From Riptortus pedestris (lineage: Eukaryota; Arthropoda; Insecta; Hemiptera; Alydidae), in contig CM032231.1 in assembly GCA_019009955.1 (NCBI GenBank), forward strand, positions 86,642,001 to 86,706,000: a stretch of DNA of 64,000 nucleotides, in the 5' to 3' direction. A program made the position numbers and the translations under genes. The notes below the pieces were generated by a model. It was not told where the DNA came from. It saw only the letters and a program-made list of their open reading frames with translations, and did no database searches. Below are positions 1 through 12,324 of this stretch, in pieces (positions within the stretch are counted from its first letter, which is position 1; the number at the start of each line of letters is the position of its first letter).

Positions 1-46
1 ATTGAAGGGAAATGCTTTTGTTCAAAAGAACAAATTGTTGTTATTA

Positions 47-563
47 GCAGATGTCTCATAAGGAAAATTAGCTATTGAGGTTGTAAAAAATGAGCTATTT
101 TTAAAAAGTTCAAATGCCCATCAATCCTACCTAGAAGATGATGAAAATGAGGTCCATTGAAAATTACAAATTATAAGACGTGTGTGTGTTTAAATCGGTA
201 TATAAGCGTTTCATCTAAATCCTAAGTTCCTTATTGATTGAAATCAGAACCAGGCGGGGTTTAGAGGAGGAGAAAATAGGAAATTCGAAAGCTCTGTTAC
301 CATGAGTCGGGTCGAAGAATTATATATAACGAATCTTGTTGTAAATGTAATTTGCTTTAAATGTTTTTCTATGTACTTTTTTCTGTCATAAATATTAACC
401 AAGATGTTGTGATATTCATACTTCCTTCAGTAAACTCACACCTGTACTCATCGGTTTTTATTTAGAAATAGTGAATACATGTTGAAATCAGATCAGTAGT
501 TTGTTATACCAAGTCGTGGGAAATCCACTTACTTTAGGCAGCTCCTGCGTGACGGACTTTTAT
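47..563 (+). mobile_element. Helentron-like element, divergent copy
   Basis: The element's block order is preserved (AGCTATTGAGGTTGTA, CATCAATCCTACCTAG, GAAAATGAGGTCC, TTAACCAAGAT, then GGAAATCCACTTACTTTAGG and CCTGCGTGACGGAC), but many substitutions are present and the (TA)n tract is missing. Confidence 0.5.
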
Positions 564-1693
564 TACCAATATTATTAGTATATCCATGAACGGCGCCGAG
601 AACTATCTGTGCTAGCCGCTATTCGGAAGTGGCTCCATCTATGCCGACTCTGGTAAGTTAGAGCTAGTAGATAAGATCACGTTTAACTAACGGTGACTGT
701 GGATTTGTAGGGTAAATGAGTGGCCCGTTAAAGCCAGCCCGGTTGGCTCCCTGAATATCTTCCTGCAACTGAATAACTGTTTCCCGGTGTGACAAGTCCT
801 GGGTCCTTCTTTTCTTTTTTTCTTTTTTGGTAACGCCTCACTCGACCAGTTTACAGCAATGATATATTTTCACCACTCAAGCTAATATAAAATTTATTTG
901 TTTATGTTTTCGAAAATATTTACTTTCAACTTAAATTGTCTTATTGTTTCAGAAAAAAATAAATATATAAGTTGTGTGCACCCCAGGACTGAATTCAACT
1001 CCTTGAACAAAATACTTTTGCGCTCAATTTAAACGGATTTCATTTGACATCTCCGTTCCAATACATCAAATAATATCAAGAATGAAATTTACAGAATTTT
1101 TATGATAATCAAAGATGGTTCTATACACATTTTTAGCATCTCTTATAAGTACCAATATTTTTGTCTTTTTTTAAAATTGCCGTCCCCTCTAAAATACCTC
1201 TCGCCCTTAGTCAATTTTCATAAAAAGGGAGGTGCAGAGCTAGACGGTAGAACAGTCATAGGTATAAAATTTCTACGAACTAAGGTTAGTCGTTTTTTAG
1301 TTATACGAGATAGGTACAGAGGCCACAAACTTGTTCAAATTAGGCCAAGAGAGGTCAAAACTAACTTGAAATCTGAAAACGAAAAATGTTTGCCATCACA
1401 ATACTTCCTTTACTTTGTGAAAGAAAGTAATACTTCGTGAAAGGAAGTAAAAAGCCTTGCAATTTTATATTTTCATTTTTCAGTTTTCAGACTTAAGTAA
1501 ACCCCACTGTTAACCATCGCACCTTAACTACATGCGAATATGTTGTGTGATAACGTCACCAATTAAGATTTTATTTGTTGACTTAAAACATCTATACTAT
1601 ACTTAATATTTAATAGTTTCAGTTAACTCTAAAGACCATATTCGTTAATGGCTGAATTCGGACAAAGAATTCGGGGTGTTTAGATAGTGGTAT

Positions 1694-1694
<1 letters not shown>

Positions 1695-1755
<61 letters not shown>

Positions 1756-1772
1756 TGTGTGTGTGTGTGTGT
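1695..1772. repeat. (TA)n then (GT)n microsatellite
   Basis: Compound dinucleotide tract. Confidence 0.9.
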
Positions 1773-1835
1773 TTGTTAATACTCTAGTGTTTTTTTTTTG
1801 TTTTGTCGTTACCAAACTGGATATTTAAATCTTTA

Positions 1836-2145
1836 TGTAAAAGTAAAAATCAAATTGTTTACGGCTGAAATCGGACGGGGGATTTAGAAGAGATAATTTC
1901 GGAAATTCAAATATCTCCGTTAATATGCGTTGGATTGTAAAAGTGTATTGAACAAATCTTATTGCAAATTAAATGTTCCATAAATGTTGTTTTATAAGTT
2001 TTTTCGCAGCACCTGCATGAAGAACTTTTTTAAATTTATAAATAGAGAATATAAAGTGAGATGAAATCAGTAGTGTCATTCGAACACGTTGTAAATCTAC
2101 TTAGTTTCCGCAGCACCGGCTTTTATGTACGCAGCAATTTAATCT
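1836..2145 (+). mobile_element. Helentron-like remnants
   Basis: Blocks such as GGCTGAAATCGGAC, ATATCTCCGTTA and CTTATTGCAAATTAAATG run into a decayed end (CGCAGCACCTGCATGAAGAA). A second decayed end follows (AAATCTACTTAGTTTCCGCA). Confidence 0.45.
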
Positions 2146-2149
2146 TCTT

Positions 2150-2390
2150 TCTTGGTATTGTTCTAACAGCTGAATTATGAGCTCTATGTATTATAATATC
2201 ACCTGTAGATTGGAAAAAAATCATAGTGTGGTGAGTTCGATTCCTACCTGGTCAATAGGAAATTATTTGGGGATGAATTTACTAAATAAAATCCTTATTC
2301 CCCTGGCTAGAAAAGGGGGTGGTAACCTGTAGATAACCCGTTCCAAATAACCGTTGTAGCACGAAGTTGACGTTAATAAAAAAAAATTAA
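2150..2390 (+). mobile_element. SINE-like element (tRNA-type B box)
   Basis: A B-box-like GAGTTCGATTCC (2233-2244) is followed by a shared body (TTTGGGGATGAATTTACTAA, CTAGAAAAGGGGGTGGTAAC) and an AATAAA-rich tail. Similar bodies recur at 4660, 11050 (reverse) and 20520 (reverse). The A box is decayed here. Confidence 0.5.
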
Positions 2391-2959
2391 CGCAATTTAA
2401 GTTATGGTGTTGTTTAAACAAAAAGTACACAATCTCCGTTATTATAAGTTGTGTAAAAACACCCAATCAATCTCGTTAAACTATCAATACTCAACACTTG
2501 TCTTTCTATACTTCCATTTTTTTTTGTAGCTTAGTTAGTCGCACTTTCTTCTTTTCAGTTGGCAGTAATCTACTCGTCGAATGTTCACTAAGTTATAAAA
2601 ACGATATGAGGGGAGGAGATCAATATGATGTCAAACCAGCATGGCGGAAATTTGTATAGTTAACGCAGCCCTGCGTGACGAATGTTTTATCATTAGTTTT
2701 ACACCAAATGGTTAAACATCTGGTCAAATAATACTTGAGGGATCGAGTGCAAAAAATGCTCAATAACAGCGTCGCATCTCACATTTATGCATATACCCCT
2801 CAAAGTGCAAGTACGATAAAAACCACATGTGGTGAGTATGCAGAAAGAATTCTTATGACACATTAACAATAGTGGAGGGGAGCATCAGTGGGAATTGCTG
2901 AAAGCTTAAAGCAGATAAATACAAATAATTATACTATATATATATATATATATATATAT

Positions 2960-3139
2960 CACGCAGGGGCTGCGTAAACTAAGCAGATTTCCCACGTGAA
3001 GTTATACAATAGAAAAATCTCCATACGAGATCCGAACAGTTATGGCAAATGGCTGAACTAGCTTTTCCCGGGAAATTCAGTCATCCGTTATCGGCCACCA
3101 ATTAATAAAAATGCAAATATCTCGGTTAGTATTCAAGAT
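2960..3139 (-). mobile_element. Helentron-like element, internally deleted copy
   Basis: It starts inside a (TA)n tract with ACGCAGGGGCTGCGT and GCAGATTTCCCACGTG. It then jumps to the internal ATATCTCGGTTAGTATTCAAGAT segment and abuts the next copy. Confidence 0.55.
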
Positions 3140-3592
3140 AAAAAGTCCGTCACGCAGGGGCTGCGTAAACTAAGCAGATTTCCCACGTGAAGTTTTACAA
3201 TAGAGAAATCTGCCTAGTAATAACCTATTCTCACGAGGACGAATAGTTAGTGAACCGGCCACACTAGCGCTAGTGCGCTCGGCGGAAACTCCCGACCACA
3301 CTCACAATATAAATCCAAATATCTCGGTTAATATTAAAGATACAGAATAAATGTATATAACAATATTTATAGTAAATTTAATATGCAATAAGATTGGTTC
3401 TATACAATTTTTCGATCCGACGTATGGTAACGGAGATATTTCGAATTTTCGAAAATCCCCCCCTCTAAACCCCCCCTCCCACTGGTCCGATTTTAGCCAT
3501 TAACGAACTTGATCTTTCTTTTTACATAAAACGATTAAATTCCGAGTTTGGTAACGATCAAACAAAAATTGCGACCGCTAGAGCGTTAACAG

Positions 3593-3640
<48 letters not shown>

Positions 3641-3760
3641 GAACGGACCTCATTTTTGGCATCTCCTGGGTAGGATCGATGGACATTTGAAGAAATTTTT
3701 CGAAACTCGCGTCATGAGTACAACCTCAATAGCTGATTTCCCTTAAGGGAAATCTGCTAA
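3140..3760 (-). mobile_element. Helentron-like element, subfamily B, full length
   Basis: Reverse-oriented copy from AAAAAGTCCGTCACGCAGG to GGGAAATCTGCTAA, with the (TA)n tract at about 3598-3635. Confidence 0.65.
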
Positions 3761-4256
<496 letters not shown>

Positions 4257-4654
4257 GCGAGCCTACTGCTCTGGTGAGCAGGTATCTAGAGGCGACCCGG
4301 TGAAGGCCATGACGGTTTGTAGGCCTGTGGGCCAAGGTAGGGAGGGCAACGCCCCTCTTCACCGTTACCTCAGATCCCCGCCCGCGCTACTCCTCCACTC
4401 AGCTCCAATCTACAGAATCAATCAATTGTAAGGAATCAGAATCATCAAACTGGTCTGCTCAGCTCCCAGTGCCTATCATACAACATCCTTTCGTTTCAAG
4501 GATATCGCAGTAAATTCTCGACTGTTTTTTTTTTTTTGTAAAGAAAAAAAAAAGTCTCACAAAAGTTAATGGAAATATATTTTCTAAATGTCAGAAATGC
4601 TGTTGATATGATTTAAATACAGGGGCTCATGTTAGGGGTGTAAGCTAATCTTAA

Positions 4655-4820
4655 TACCTCTTGCCAAACCTAGGAATTTATTTAGTAAATAACTCATTAA
4701 ATAAAATCGTAAGACCCACTCTGGCTTGAAAAGGGCGGTACCCAGTAGAAACCCCGTCTATATTAACAGAAAGTTGACTTTAATAAATTCATTTAATAAA
4801 AAAGAAAAAAAAAAAAAAAT
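4655..4820 (+). mobile_element. SINE-like element, old copy
   Basis: It shares AATTTATTTAGTAA, TTAAATAAAATC, TTGAAAAGGGCGGTA and GTTGACTTTAATAAA with the copy at 2150, ending in an A-rich tail. Confidence 0.45.
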
Positions 4821-5043
4821 AACATCCCAAGCTTTCTCTGACCTTAGAAAATATAGTAAACTACATAAAAAATATCATCAAAAATACAAATCTCAACTAC
4901 AATTTCCCTGGGTTTTTTGTCGTCTTCTGGGACTAATGGCGCAAAAAAATTTAAAACAGCAGGATAAGAAACTAATAAATGTATTCCGTAGATATCATTA
5001 TTTTAAGCTGTTGTCCTTTACCTCCATTGAAATGAAACTACAT

Positions 5044-5082
5044 ACTGGCGTTTCGGTAAAATTTATTACCTTTGTCAAGGCG
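5044..5082 (-). ncRNA. Hammerhead-like relic, left of an inverted pair (copy 5)
   Basis: On the minus strand: CGCC, core UUGACAA (5078-5072), extra A, hairpin GGUAA/UUACC, GAA, ACGC, C. The core departs from CUGANGA by C3 to U and G8 to A. These two positions pair in the hammerhead fold, so the double change would keep a pair (U-A). Stem I does not close in this copy. Confidence 0.4.
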
Positions 5083-5237
5083 AACTGAATATTGTTCTAC
5101 AAAATTTGAAGAATTCTACAGTCTGATTTCCTTGCGATACTGTTTCTGGCTCTCCTTCCTGGCAGAGTTTTTTTATATTTCTTTTAGCGTTTAGACTTAA
5201 TTACAATATTCAAATTTTTTACAACACTATTCAGTTC

Positions 5238-5275
5238 GCCTTGACAGAGATAATAAATTTTACCGAAACGTCGGC
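5238..5275 (+). ncRNA. Hammerhead-like relic, right of an inverted pair (copy 6)
   Basis: On the plus strand: GCC, UUGACAG (5241-5247), A, imperfect hairpin GAUAA/UUACC, GAA, palindrome ACGU, C, GGC closing stem I with three base pairs. It has the same U3/A8 core as copy 5 plus an A9 to G change. Confidence 0.4.
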
Positions 5276-5299
5276 ATGCTAATGTAGTTTCGTTTCAAC

Positions 5300-7076
5300 C
5301 CAAGTGACCGACAACCACAAAAGACAAGAATAATTCCAACGGCGGATATCATCAATGGTATTATATAAGTATTTAATAGTAAAAAAATATTATTTCCCAG
5401 TTTTAGAGAATTTCTCTTAAGTGAAGTACGCTATTACTGAAATTCAAATAATAAATGTACAAGACTGACGAGGACACCATGAATTCCTTGTATTTCTATT
5501 AAATTAAATAATCAAAATTAAAAATTAAAATAATTTCTTGAGAAGTCATAATTGTAGTGTTACATCATATATTATATGATGTAACTCTACAATTCTAAGT
5601 ATCAAAAAAAGTCATAAATAAATCTTTTAATGATTTTAGCTTTGTTCTTTTAGCCGGTTTGGATCAAAAGGGGAGTGGTTTTTGATTTATGTGGGACGAA
5701 TATAATTTATAGATCGTATTATGGTATTAAAAAGTATAAATCTTTTGTATCCCTACTAGGTTCGTTGAAATTTGCATTTATTGATTTTCGGCTACCTCTA
5801 ACCCCCCCCCGTCTCCTTCATTAGATTTTAATCTAATTTAAGTGCACAGATCCTGAATCAGGCACTGTGGAATTGCAGCACCCCCAATGAGCCTTCTTTC
5901 TTTAATTCTTTGTTTATACTTGTATAATTTATAATTCTTAAGCATAATCCAGTAACCATCCCCCAGTTTATGAAAAAAGATACAAAAATCTTTGCATGGA
6001 ACTGTGCACTTCACAGTTCCAGCGGCGAGGTGTTTGACTTTTGTGCGCATGCGCTCACAGGAACTCTACAAGGGAGAGAGAGCACTATCGTTCCCGCAGT
6101 TCCGTCCCTGGCGTTCTAAGGCTAAACATTTTCTGGAGCAGCACCCCCAATAATTTTAGCTACGAGCCGCCACTGTCCTGAATATAAAATTTCGCGATGA
6201 AATTTTTCACGATCGTTATAGTGCATGTACTTTGTAAAATGAAGTAAAAATGCGTAAAAACATCATGTTAAGAAAGTTAACAACATTAAAAAATGAAAGT
6301 CATTAGCTGATCGTGTCTTTTCTACTTCTTTCAATAAAGTAAAGGAATAATGTAATGGCGAAAATTGTTGATGCTTAGATTTTAATGGAATAATCCGTTT
6401 TGTTTAAGACCTTCCCTAAACGCATTTTCACTAATTTCGGCGAGATGTATTTACGTAATCTTTATAAATAAAACTCTAAGGTTTGTCTGATTTTCTATTT
6501 AAATTTGGGTGGGATAAATTTGTTTTATGGGTCAAGCCTTTCTAAGAAACATTGCATCAAAGCTGAAAAACACTTGTGTGTCTGTCTGTCAATATGTCTC
6601 TTTGTTATTATTGGTTTTAGCAAAAAATGTATAGAAGGAATTGTGTTTAGAATTACAATTTTGGTCCTAAAGCGTTATTTACATTTATGAATTTTTACAT
6701 TTTGAACCAAAAATTTTATTCCTGTTACATGTATAATGCATTAATAGAATTAGGAAACCATTTGTATTTCTACCCGTCAACGATATATACCTATATACGG
6801 ACATTGATGTAAAGATCAAAGCACATTTGAAGAAACAATTCGAAAATCTCGTGCCACTAAAAGCTGATTCTTCTTAAAAGGATTATGCTAAAATTGGTCA
6901 AAGTTGTAACTAAAGAGTAAGAAATTAATACAAAGTCCCTATCAGTCTTTATAATATTATGTATAATATTTGAATTTCTTTAATGCAACTGTAGACTAGA
7001 TTTTATTAAATATTATTTATACATTCAGATTACAAATATGAAGAAATTGTTTTACTTTTTAATTACTAATGGATTT
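5300..7076. other. No gene seen
   Basis: AT-rich unique-looking sequence with one palindrome (5551-5594). Frames are short and unlike known proteins. Confidence 0.5.
5551..5594. repeat. Near-perfect 44-bp palindrome
   Basis: ATTGTAG ... TTACATCATATA is mirrored by TATATGATGTAA ... CTACAAT with one mismatch pair and almost no loop. Confidence 0.7.
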
Positions 7077-7500
7077 AACCCTCCGCGCACCTCTGGACGA
7101 AACAAAATCGGGTGCACCCGGCCTGAGAGGCCGCTCACATATTTTAAACCCCCACTACCCAACTAATTAATTTTAATTTAAAACGCTAGTAGGACATACT
7201 TCGCTAGGATCTTTAGAAACCAAAATAATATTTAGAACGTAAAATATTGTTTTTATTAGAATAGAATGAAGCTTATACTAAAACAAGTAAAATTGATCAG
7301 GCGCATTCGGCCTGAGAGGCCAGAGTTAGACTAGCACTTATTTCTCAAGATATCGATGAACTTCCATATAGAATAGCATTAATCTTAGTAAAATGGACGA
7401 TTGCAATAGATGTATCTTGAAAAAAAAATCATCTTCGAAATTAAGGAGCAATTGGGCGCACTCGGCCTCACAAGCCACCTAGGGACCAGTCGGTCTGGAT
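7077..7500 (+). repeat. Possible piggyBac-like end with iterated palindromes
   Basis: TTTAA directly precedes CCCTCCGCGCACC, as in elements that target TTAA and begin CCC. Then CGGCCTGAGAGGCCG (7119-7133) recurs as CGGCCTGAGAGGCC (7308-7321) and decayed CGGCCTCACAAGCC (about 7463), each preceded by GCGCA or GTGCAC. The opposite terminus was not found. Confidence 0.3.
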
Positions 7501-7820
7501 GAAGGATGGCGTAGGGGATTCTAAGCATGAACACAAATCAGGAAATTACTGGGAATGGCCCCTCACAGGGGAAACAGAATGAGGCGCGGTATCAAAAAGT
7601 ATGTTTTCCTGGCTTCTCAGGTCATCCTTCTTTAATGATTTTCAAGATGATCTTCTAAGAAGATAAACTTCTTAATTACTCAGATTTAATTTTCATCCAT
7701 TTAAGTACATCTGTTTATTTTTACATTTTTAATTAGTTCCCTAATGCATTTAATTAATAATATTTTTAATTTATTTTAACCTAATATATAATATATACTT
7801 TATTTATGTGTAAATATTTT

Positions 7821-8766
7821 AGCAGATTTCCCTTAAGGGAAAGAAATCAGCTATTGAGGTTGTACTCATGACGGAATTTTCGACATTTTTCTTCAAATGT
7901 CCATCGATCCTACCTAGTAGATGAAGAAAATGAGGTCCGTTCAAAACTGTATATATATATCTATCTATATATTTGTCTGTTACCGCTCTAGCGGTCGCAA
8001 TTTTTGTTTAATCCTTACCAAACTTCATATTTAAGCGTTTTATGTAAAAAGAAAGATCAAGTTCGTTAACGGCTGAAATCGGACCAGTGGGAGGGGGGGG
8101 TTTAGAGGGGAGAATTTTCGAAAATTCGAAATATCTCTGTTACTATACGTCGGATCGAAAAATTATACAGAATCAATCTTATTACAAATTAAATTTACTA
8201 TAAATATTGTTATATACATTTATTCTCTATCTTGAATATTAACCGAGATATTTGTATTTTTCAGTTTTCACCAAACCGCCACTTTTATGTTACGTAAACA
8301 ATACTCTGATACATAATAAATCACATTATTGGAAGTTTAAATACCAAAAATTGTATTCAAGAGACCTTTATTATACGAGATACAAGCAAATATGCACTGG
8401 TGACTCCCCCCCTCCCCCCATCTTAAAGTTTTGGACTTCTAAAATATTATTGATTGAGATAACAATTATTCTGACTCATTATTAATTACAGTACTAGATA
8501 TACTAAATAGTTCTCAATAAAATTAATGTGTTATATTCTGATATATTTCAGTAATTGTTTTTCTTTCCGGTGTGAGGCGGGACCCGTTTGTTTACATTTC
8601 TAACCTAACGCTTCCTGTCGGCAGGCTATTGAAATTGGATGAAACATTTCTTATTTCCGTTTGTATTTATTCACGGTGTTGTGTTAGCAGTATGTATATT
8701 TAGCTATTACTAAACTTTACGAGGGAAATCTGCTTAGTTTACGCAGCCCCTGCGTGACGGACTTTT
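7821..8766 (+). mobile_element. Helentron-like non-autonomous element (HINE), subfamily A, full length
   Basis: It begins TTTTAGCAGATTTCCC with the palindromic start and ends GGGAAATCTGC ... ACGCAGCCCCTGCGT GACGGACTTTTT. It carries an inverted 11-bp motif (GCAGATTTCCC/GGGAAATCTGC), an internal (TA)n tract, a G-rich block, and a short hairpin before a T-rich end. Terminal plus subterminal inverted repeats, a microsatellite and a 3' hairpin with TT context are the known layout of DINE-1/HINE elements derived from Helentrons. It has no coding capacity. Confidence 0.65.
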
Positions 8767-8790
8767 TATATATTGTTTCGTTTCACCTTT

Positions 8791-8926
8791 TAGCAGATTT
8801 CCCTTAAGGGAAATCAGCTATTGAGGTCGTACTCATGACGCGAGTTTTGAAAAATTTCCTCAAATGTCCATCGATCCTACCCAGGAGATGACGAAAATGA
8901 GGTCCGTTCAAAATTATATATATATA

Positions 8927-9003
<77 letters not shown>

Positions 9004-9486
9004 CTGTTAACGCTCTAGCGGTCGCAATTTTTGTTTAATCGTTACCAAACTTCATATTTAAGCGTTTTACGTAAAAAGAGAGATCAAGTTCGTTAATGGC
9101 TGAAATCGGACTAGTGGGAGGGGGGGTTTAGAGGGGGGGATTTTTGAAAATTCAAAATATCTCCGTTACTATACGTCGGATCGAAAAATATTATAGAATC
9201 AATCTTATTGCAAATTAAATTTACTATAAATATTGTTATATACATTTATTCTCTATCTTGAATATTAACTGAGATATTTGCATTTGTATTCTGCATGTGC
9301 TCGGCAGGCTATGTTCGGACTTTCCGCCGTGAGCTCTGGCGGCCGTTTTTGTAATTATTCGTCCCTCTCGTGAATAGGTTTATAGGTTACTTACTACTAC
9401 AGCTGTTATCAGGCAGATTTCTCTATTGTAAAACTTCACGTGGGAAATCTGCTTAGTTTACGCAGCCCCTGCGTGACGGACTTTTT
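8791..9486 (+). mobile_element. Helentron-like element, subfamily B, full length
   Basis: It has the same 5' 450 bp and 3' 45 bp as the neighbour that ends 25 bp upstream. The middle is different (TTTCCGCCGTGAGCTCTGG ... GAATAGG) and the (TA)n tract is long. The pair stands head to tail. Confidence 0.65.
8919..8999. repeat. (TA)n microsatellite inside a Helentron-like element
   Basis: The longest TA tract of the family in this window. Confidence 0.9.
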
Positions 9487-10396
9487 TTCGTATTTTGTTT
9501 AGTTTGGTTGTAGTGTTACATAATGTTTGTTAAGTAGCTTCGCTATTTTCTATTTTGACATTTTATTCATTCTTGGTTTCTATTTTTGCGTTTTGTTGTA
9601 CTTCTTTGTTACCCATTATTTTCTTTTTTCTTGTATTTGTTGTTTTCTATTTTTTGTTGTATTTCAATTCGATTAGTTAATTTCTATTTTTGTCTTATGT
9701 TTATGTTTTTGTGGTTTTTGGTTTAGAGCAATTTCGCTCTAGTTCCGAAGCTAAAAAATTTATAAATTAAAAAAAAAAAATGCATCCAGCTACTTCAGTT
9801 TGCACTATTCTTTATAAATGCATTTGAAGGTACTTCTGTGATTCATGGTTCCAATTCATCAAGGTTCCAGTTCATCATCTAACTTCACCACCATCATTGT
9901 ACTTTCAATCAATTCAGAGTCAAGCTGAATATTGCTTTACAATTCATACAAGTGCAATGTACCGCTATCTGGAGACTGGCAATTAGACAGCTGACTGGCA
10001 AATGATGCGCCGTGGGGTCGTTGTTCTGTAAATGATCCGCGCATGTAAAGGTCAGTCCATGCTCAGACTCACAATCCTTCCTATGGCAAGGCAACCGTTA
10101 CACCACAAATTGGCTACTTCTGTGGTTTAACGGTCTACGCCATGTTTCCCCATTCCAAATTTATAATAATCAAATGTAATCTCGGAAATGGGTTTATCGT
10201 TCTTAGGAATGTTTTGAACTCTGTTTACCTCAGAATAAAATGCTATTTTGGCAAGAATACGTTTTAGAGAGTTTCACTTATTTCATTGGATAACTTTTTG
10301 ATGAATTTGGCAGAAATCTTTCATCAGATATCTTACTTTCTTACTAGGTTTTCCTCACTTAGAAGCCAAAAGAGCCCCTCAGTTCTCTTTCTTTCT

Positions 10397-10451
<55 letters not shown>

Positions 10452-10452
<1 letters not shown>

Positions 10453-10908
10453 CTAATGTACGTGTGTATGTCACAGAACTCCTCCTAAACGGCTAGACCG
10501 ATTTCAATGAATTTGTTTGGATGCGTTTGGGTGACGCCCTGGATGGTTTAGATTTACAAATCAGCGCGCCAGATGGAGCAGGAGTGGGGGTTGTAAGGGA
10601 GGGCTAAAATTAACAATAGCGATATTTCGTTTTTTATTGGGCTCTAACGATTGAACCTAACTTAACAAAACTCTACATGTAAATTAGCATTAATTCTTCC
10701 ATGATTATAAGCTATATTAATTTTTTAGGTTCGAAGGGAGGGGGTTATAAGAGAGGCCTGAATAAAAAAATCGCGATATTTCATTTTCTATTTGTTTTTA
10801 GGAATTCCTGCAAGTAACAAAAGTTTTTTGTTTTAAACATAATATTATTAACTTTAATATCCTAATCACTTGAAATATCATGCAGGACAACGTCTGTCGG
10901 GTCCGCTA

Positions 10909-10910
<2 letters not shown>
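10452..10910 (+). mobile_element. Non-autonomous Helitron, 459 bp, inside a (TA)n tract
   Basis: It starts TCTAATGTACGTGTG and contains CTCCTAAACGGCTAGACCGA. It ends with hairpin-forming GACAACGTCTGTC, then GGGTCCGCTAGT. The 5' TC and 3' CTAG followed by T, with a hairpin just upstream, are the canonical Helitron termini. The GTCTGTCGGGTCCGCTAGT end is familiar from insect Helitrons. (TA)n tracts flank both sides. It has no ORF, so it depends on an autonomous element elsewhere. Confidence 0.82.
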
Positions 10911-10961
<51 letters not shown>

Positions 10962-11049
10962 AATTATTTGTGTTTTTCAGCTTTAAGTTTTCAATAATCC
11001 TCACTCCTACACATCTCATATTATTGTTAATCACCACATAGGGTTTTAT

Positions 11050-11290
11050 CGTTTATTTATTTATTCGAGTCCACTTTGTGTCACAACAGTTATTTGGGAT
11101 GGGTTATCTACAGGTTACCACCCCCTTTTCTAGTCAGGGGAATAAGGATTTTATTTAGTAAGTTCATCCCCAAATAAAGTCATATTGACCAGGTAGGAAC
11201 CGAACTCGTCACTCTAAAATTACCATGTGAGATTAAGAGCATTGCCTTCATTTATAAACGGAGCCCCTAATAATATGTAGCATGCTTCTG
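11050..11290 (-). mobile_element. SINE-like element, reverse copy
   Basis: On the minus strand a tRNA-like head (AAGGCAATGCTCTTAATCTC ... GACGAGTTCGGTTCC) precedes the same body as the copy at 2150 and a (AATA)n tail. The head suggests RNA polymerase III promotion. Confidence 0.55.
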
Positions 11291-12039
11291 GGATTTATAA
11301 AAAGTTGGAATCTCTCTGAAAAGAATCGACCATGTGCAATAGAGACCAAATGAAATACCGTGTGTAATTTTTCAGAACGAGCCATCTCATTTAAATACCT
11401 TCAAGGCAGACAAAAAGTTTAAAAATATATAAATTACCCAAGCCTTATAAGGCTTACTAATTTCTCTTGAGAATTCATTAAAATGATAAGTTTGTTTTGA
11501 GAATTGCGACGTCACTCAGTATTACGACACTATGCTAAATATCCCAATACTACCAAAAGTTAAAAATTTCTTAAGTATTATAAATTGTTATAGCTATAGC
11601 TCCAACATTATGCAACTCTTTTTTAGTAACCGTCATCCGTCTCATTATGAGTTTTAGTTTTGTAATTAATCTTATTTTAGTTGCAAATCTTGAAGTAACA
11701 GACTTTTTAGGGAGGTGGATTGCATTAACTATTCTCAGCCTAATCAAATAAATACCAAAACACTCATCACTAATATTTTGAATTTTCTTAATTTCCCCCA
11801 TTTCTTGTTCGATTTCAACCATTAATGAATATGAACATTAGGGTTGAAATAAACAGTTAAATATTGTGTATGGGATAGATCAAATAAACATTTTCGGGTC
11901 AAGTCTGGAAAATCTTATTAGATGATTTGATCGCATTTGATGGCGTGATATTTGCATGTACCCAGTGAAAATTCAATGAAACAATATTTGGTATTGAAGC
12001 TTCGAATAAAGTGGTTCATAATTCATTGCAAACTATTGA

Positions 12040-12293
12040 AAACTAAAAAATGTCTATATTTCAGTGAATTTTCAAAATTTAAAAAAATTGTACATAACTA
12101 CATTTATAGGTAATTAAATTTGAAATAAGTTTGATTCTATACAATTTTTCGTTTAATTGTACTGATTTTAAACCGTCAGGTGTTCCGATTTAAGCCATTA
12201 ACGACCTTGATCTTTAGTTTTACATAAAACGTTTAAATATCTACTTTGGTAACAATCAAACTGATATTGCAACCGCTAGAGCGCAACAGACAA

Positions 12294-12296
<3 letters not shown>
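12040..12296 (-). mobile_element. Helentron-like 5'-half remnant
   Basis: Minus-strand blocks CCATTAACGACCTTGATCTT, TACATAAAACGTTTAAATAT and ACCGCTAGAGCG are recognisable, next to a short (TA)n/(TG)n tract. The part upstream (from about 11815) is shared with 52496-52620. Confidence 0.45.

Positions 12297-12324
<28 letters not shown>

Larger units (their letters stand above)
5025..5300. repeat. Inverted repeat pair of a Penelope-like end
   Basis: Sequence 5028-5120 is matched in inverse orientation by about 5205-5297, with perhaps a dozen differences. Shared landmarks are CAAGGCGAACTGAATA and GTTTCGGTAAAATTTATTA. The roughly 85-bp spacer holds nothing recognisable. This is the same tail-to-tail layout as the young element at 63-64 kb, but older. 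Confidence 0.7.

Noticed and set aside
1102..1440. 112-codon frame
   Set aside because: No protein resemblance; the region contains degraded repeat sequence.
7821..9486. Possible CRISPR-like or LTR pair because of repeated ends
   Set aside because: There are two full dispersed elements of known repeat layout in a eukaryotic genome, with no spacers and no retroviral genes.
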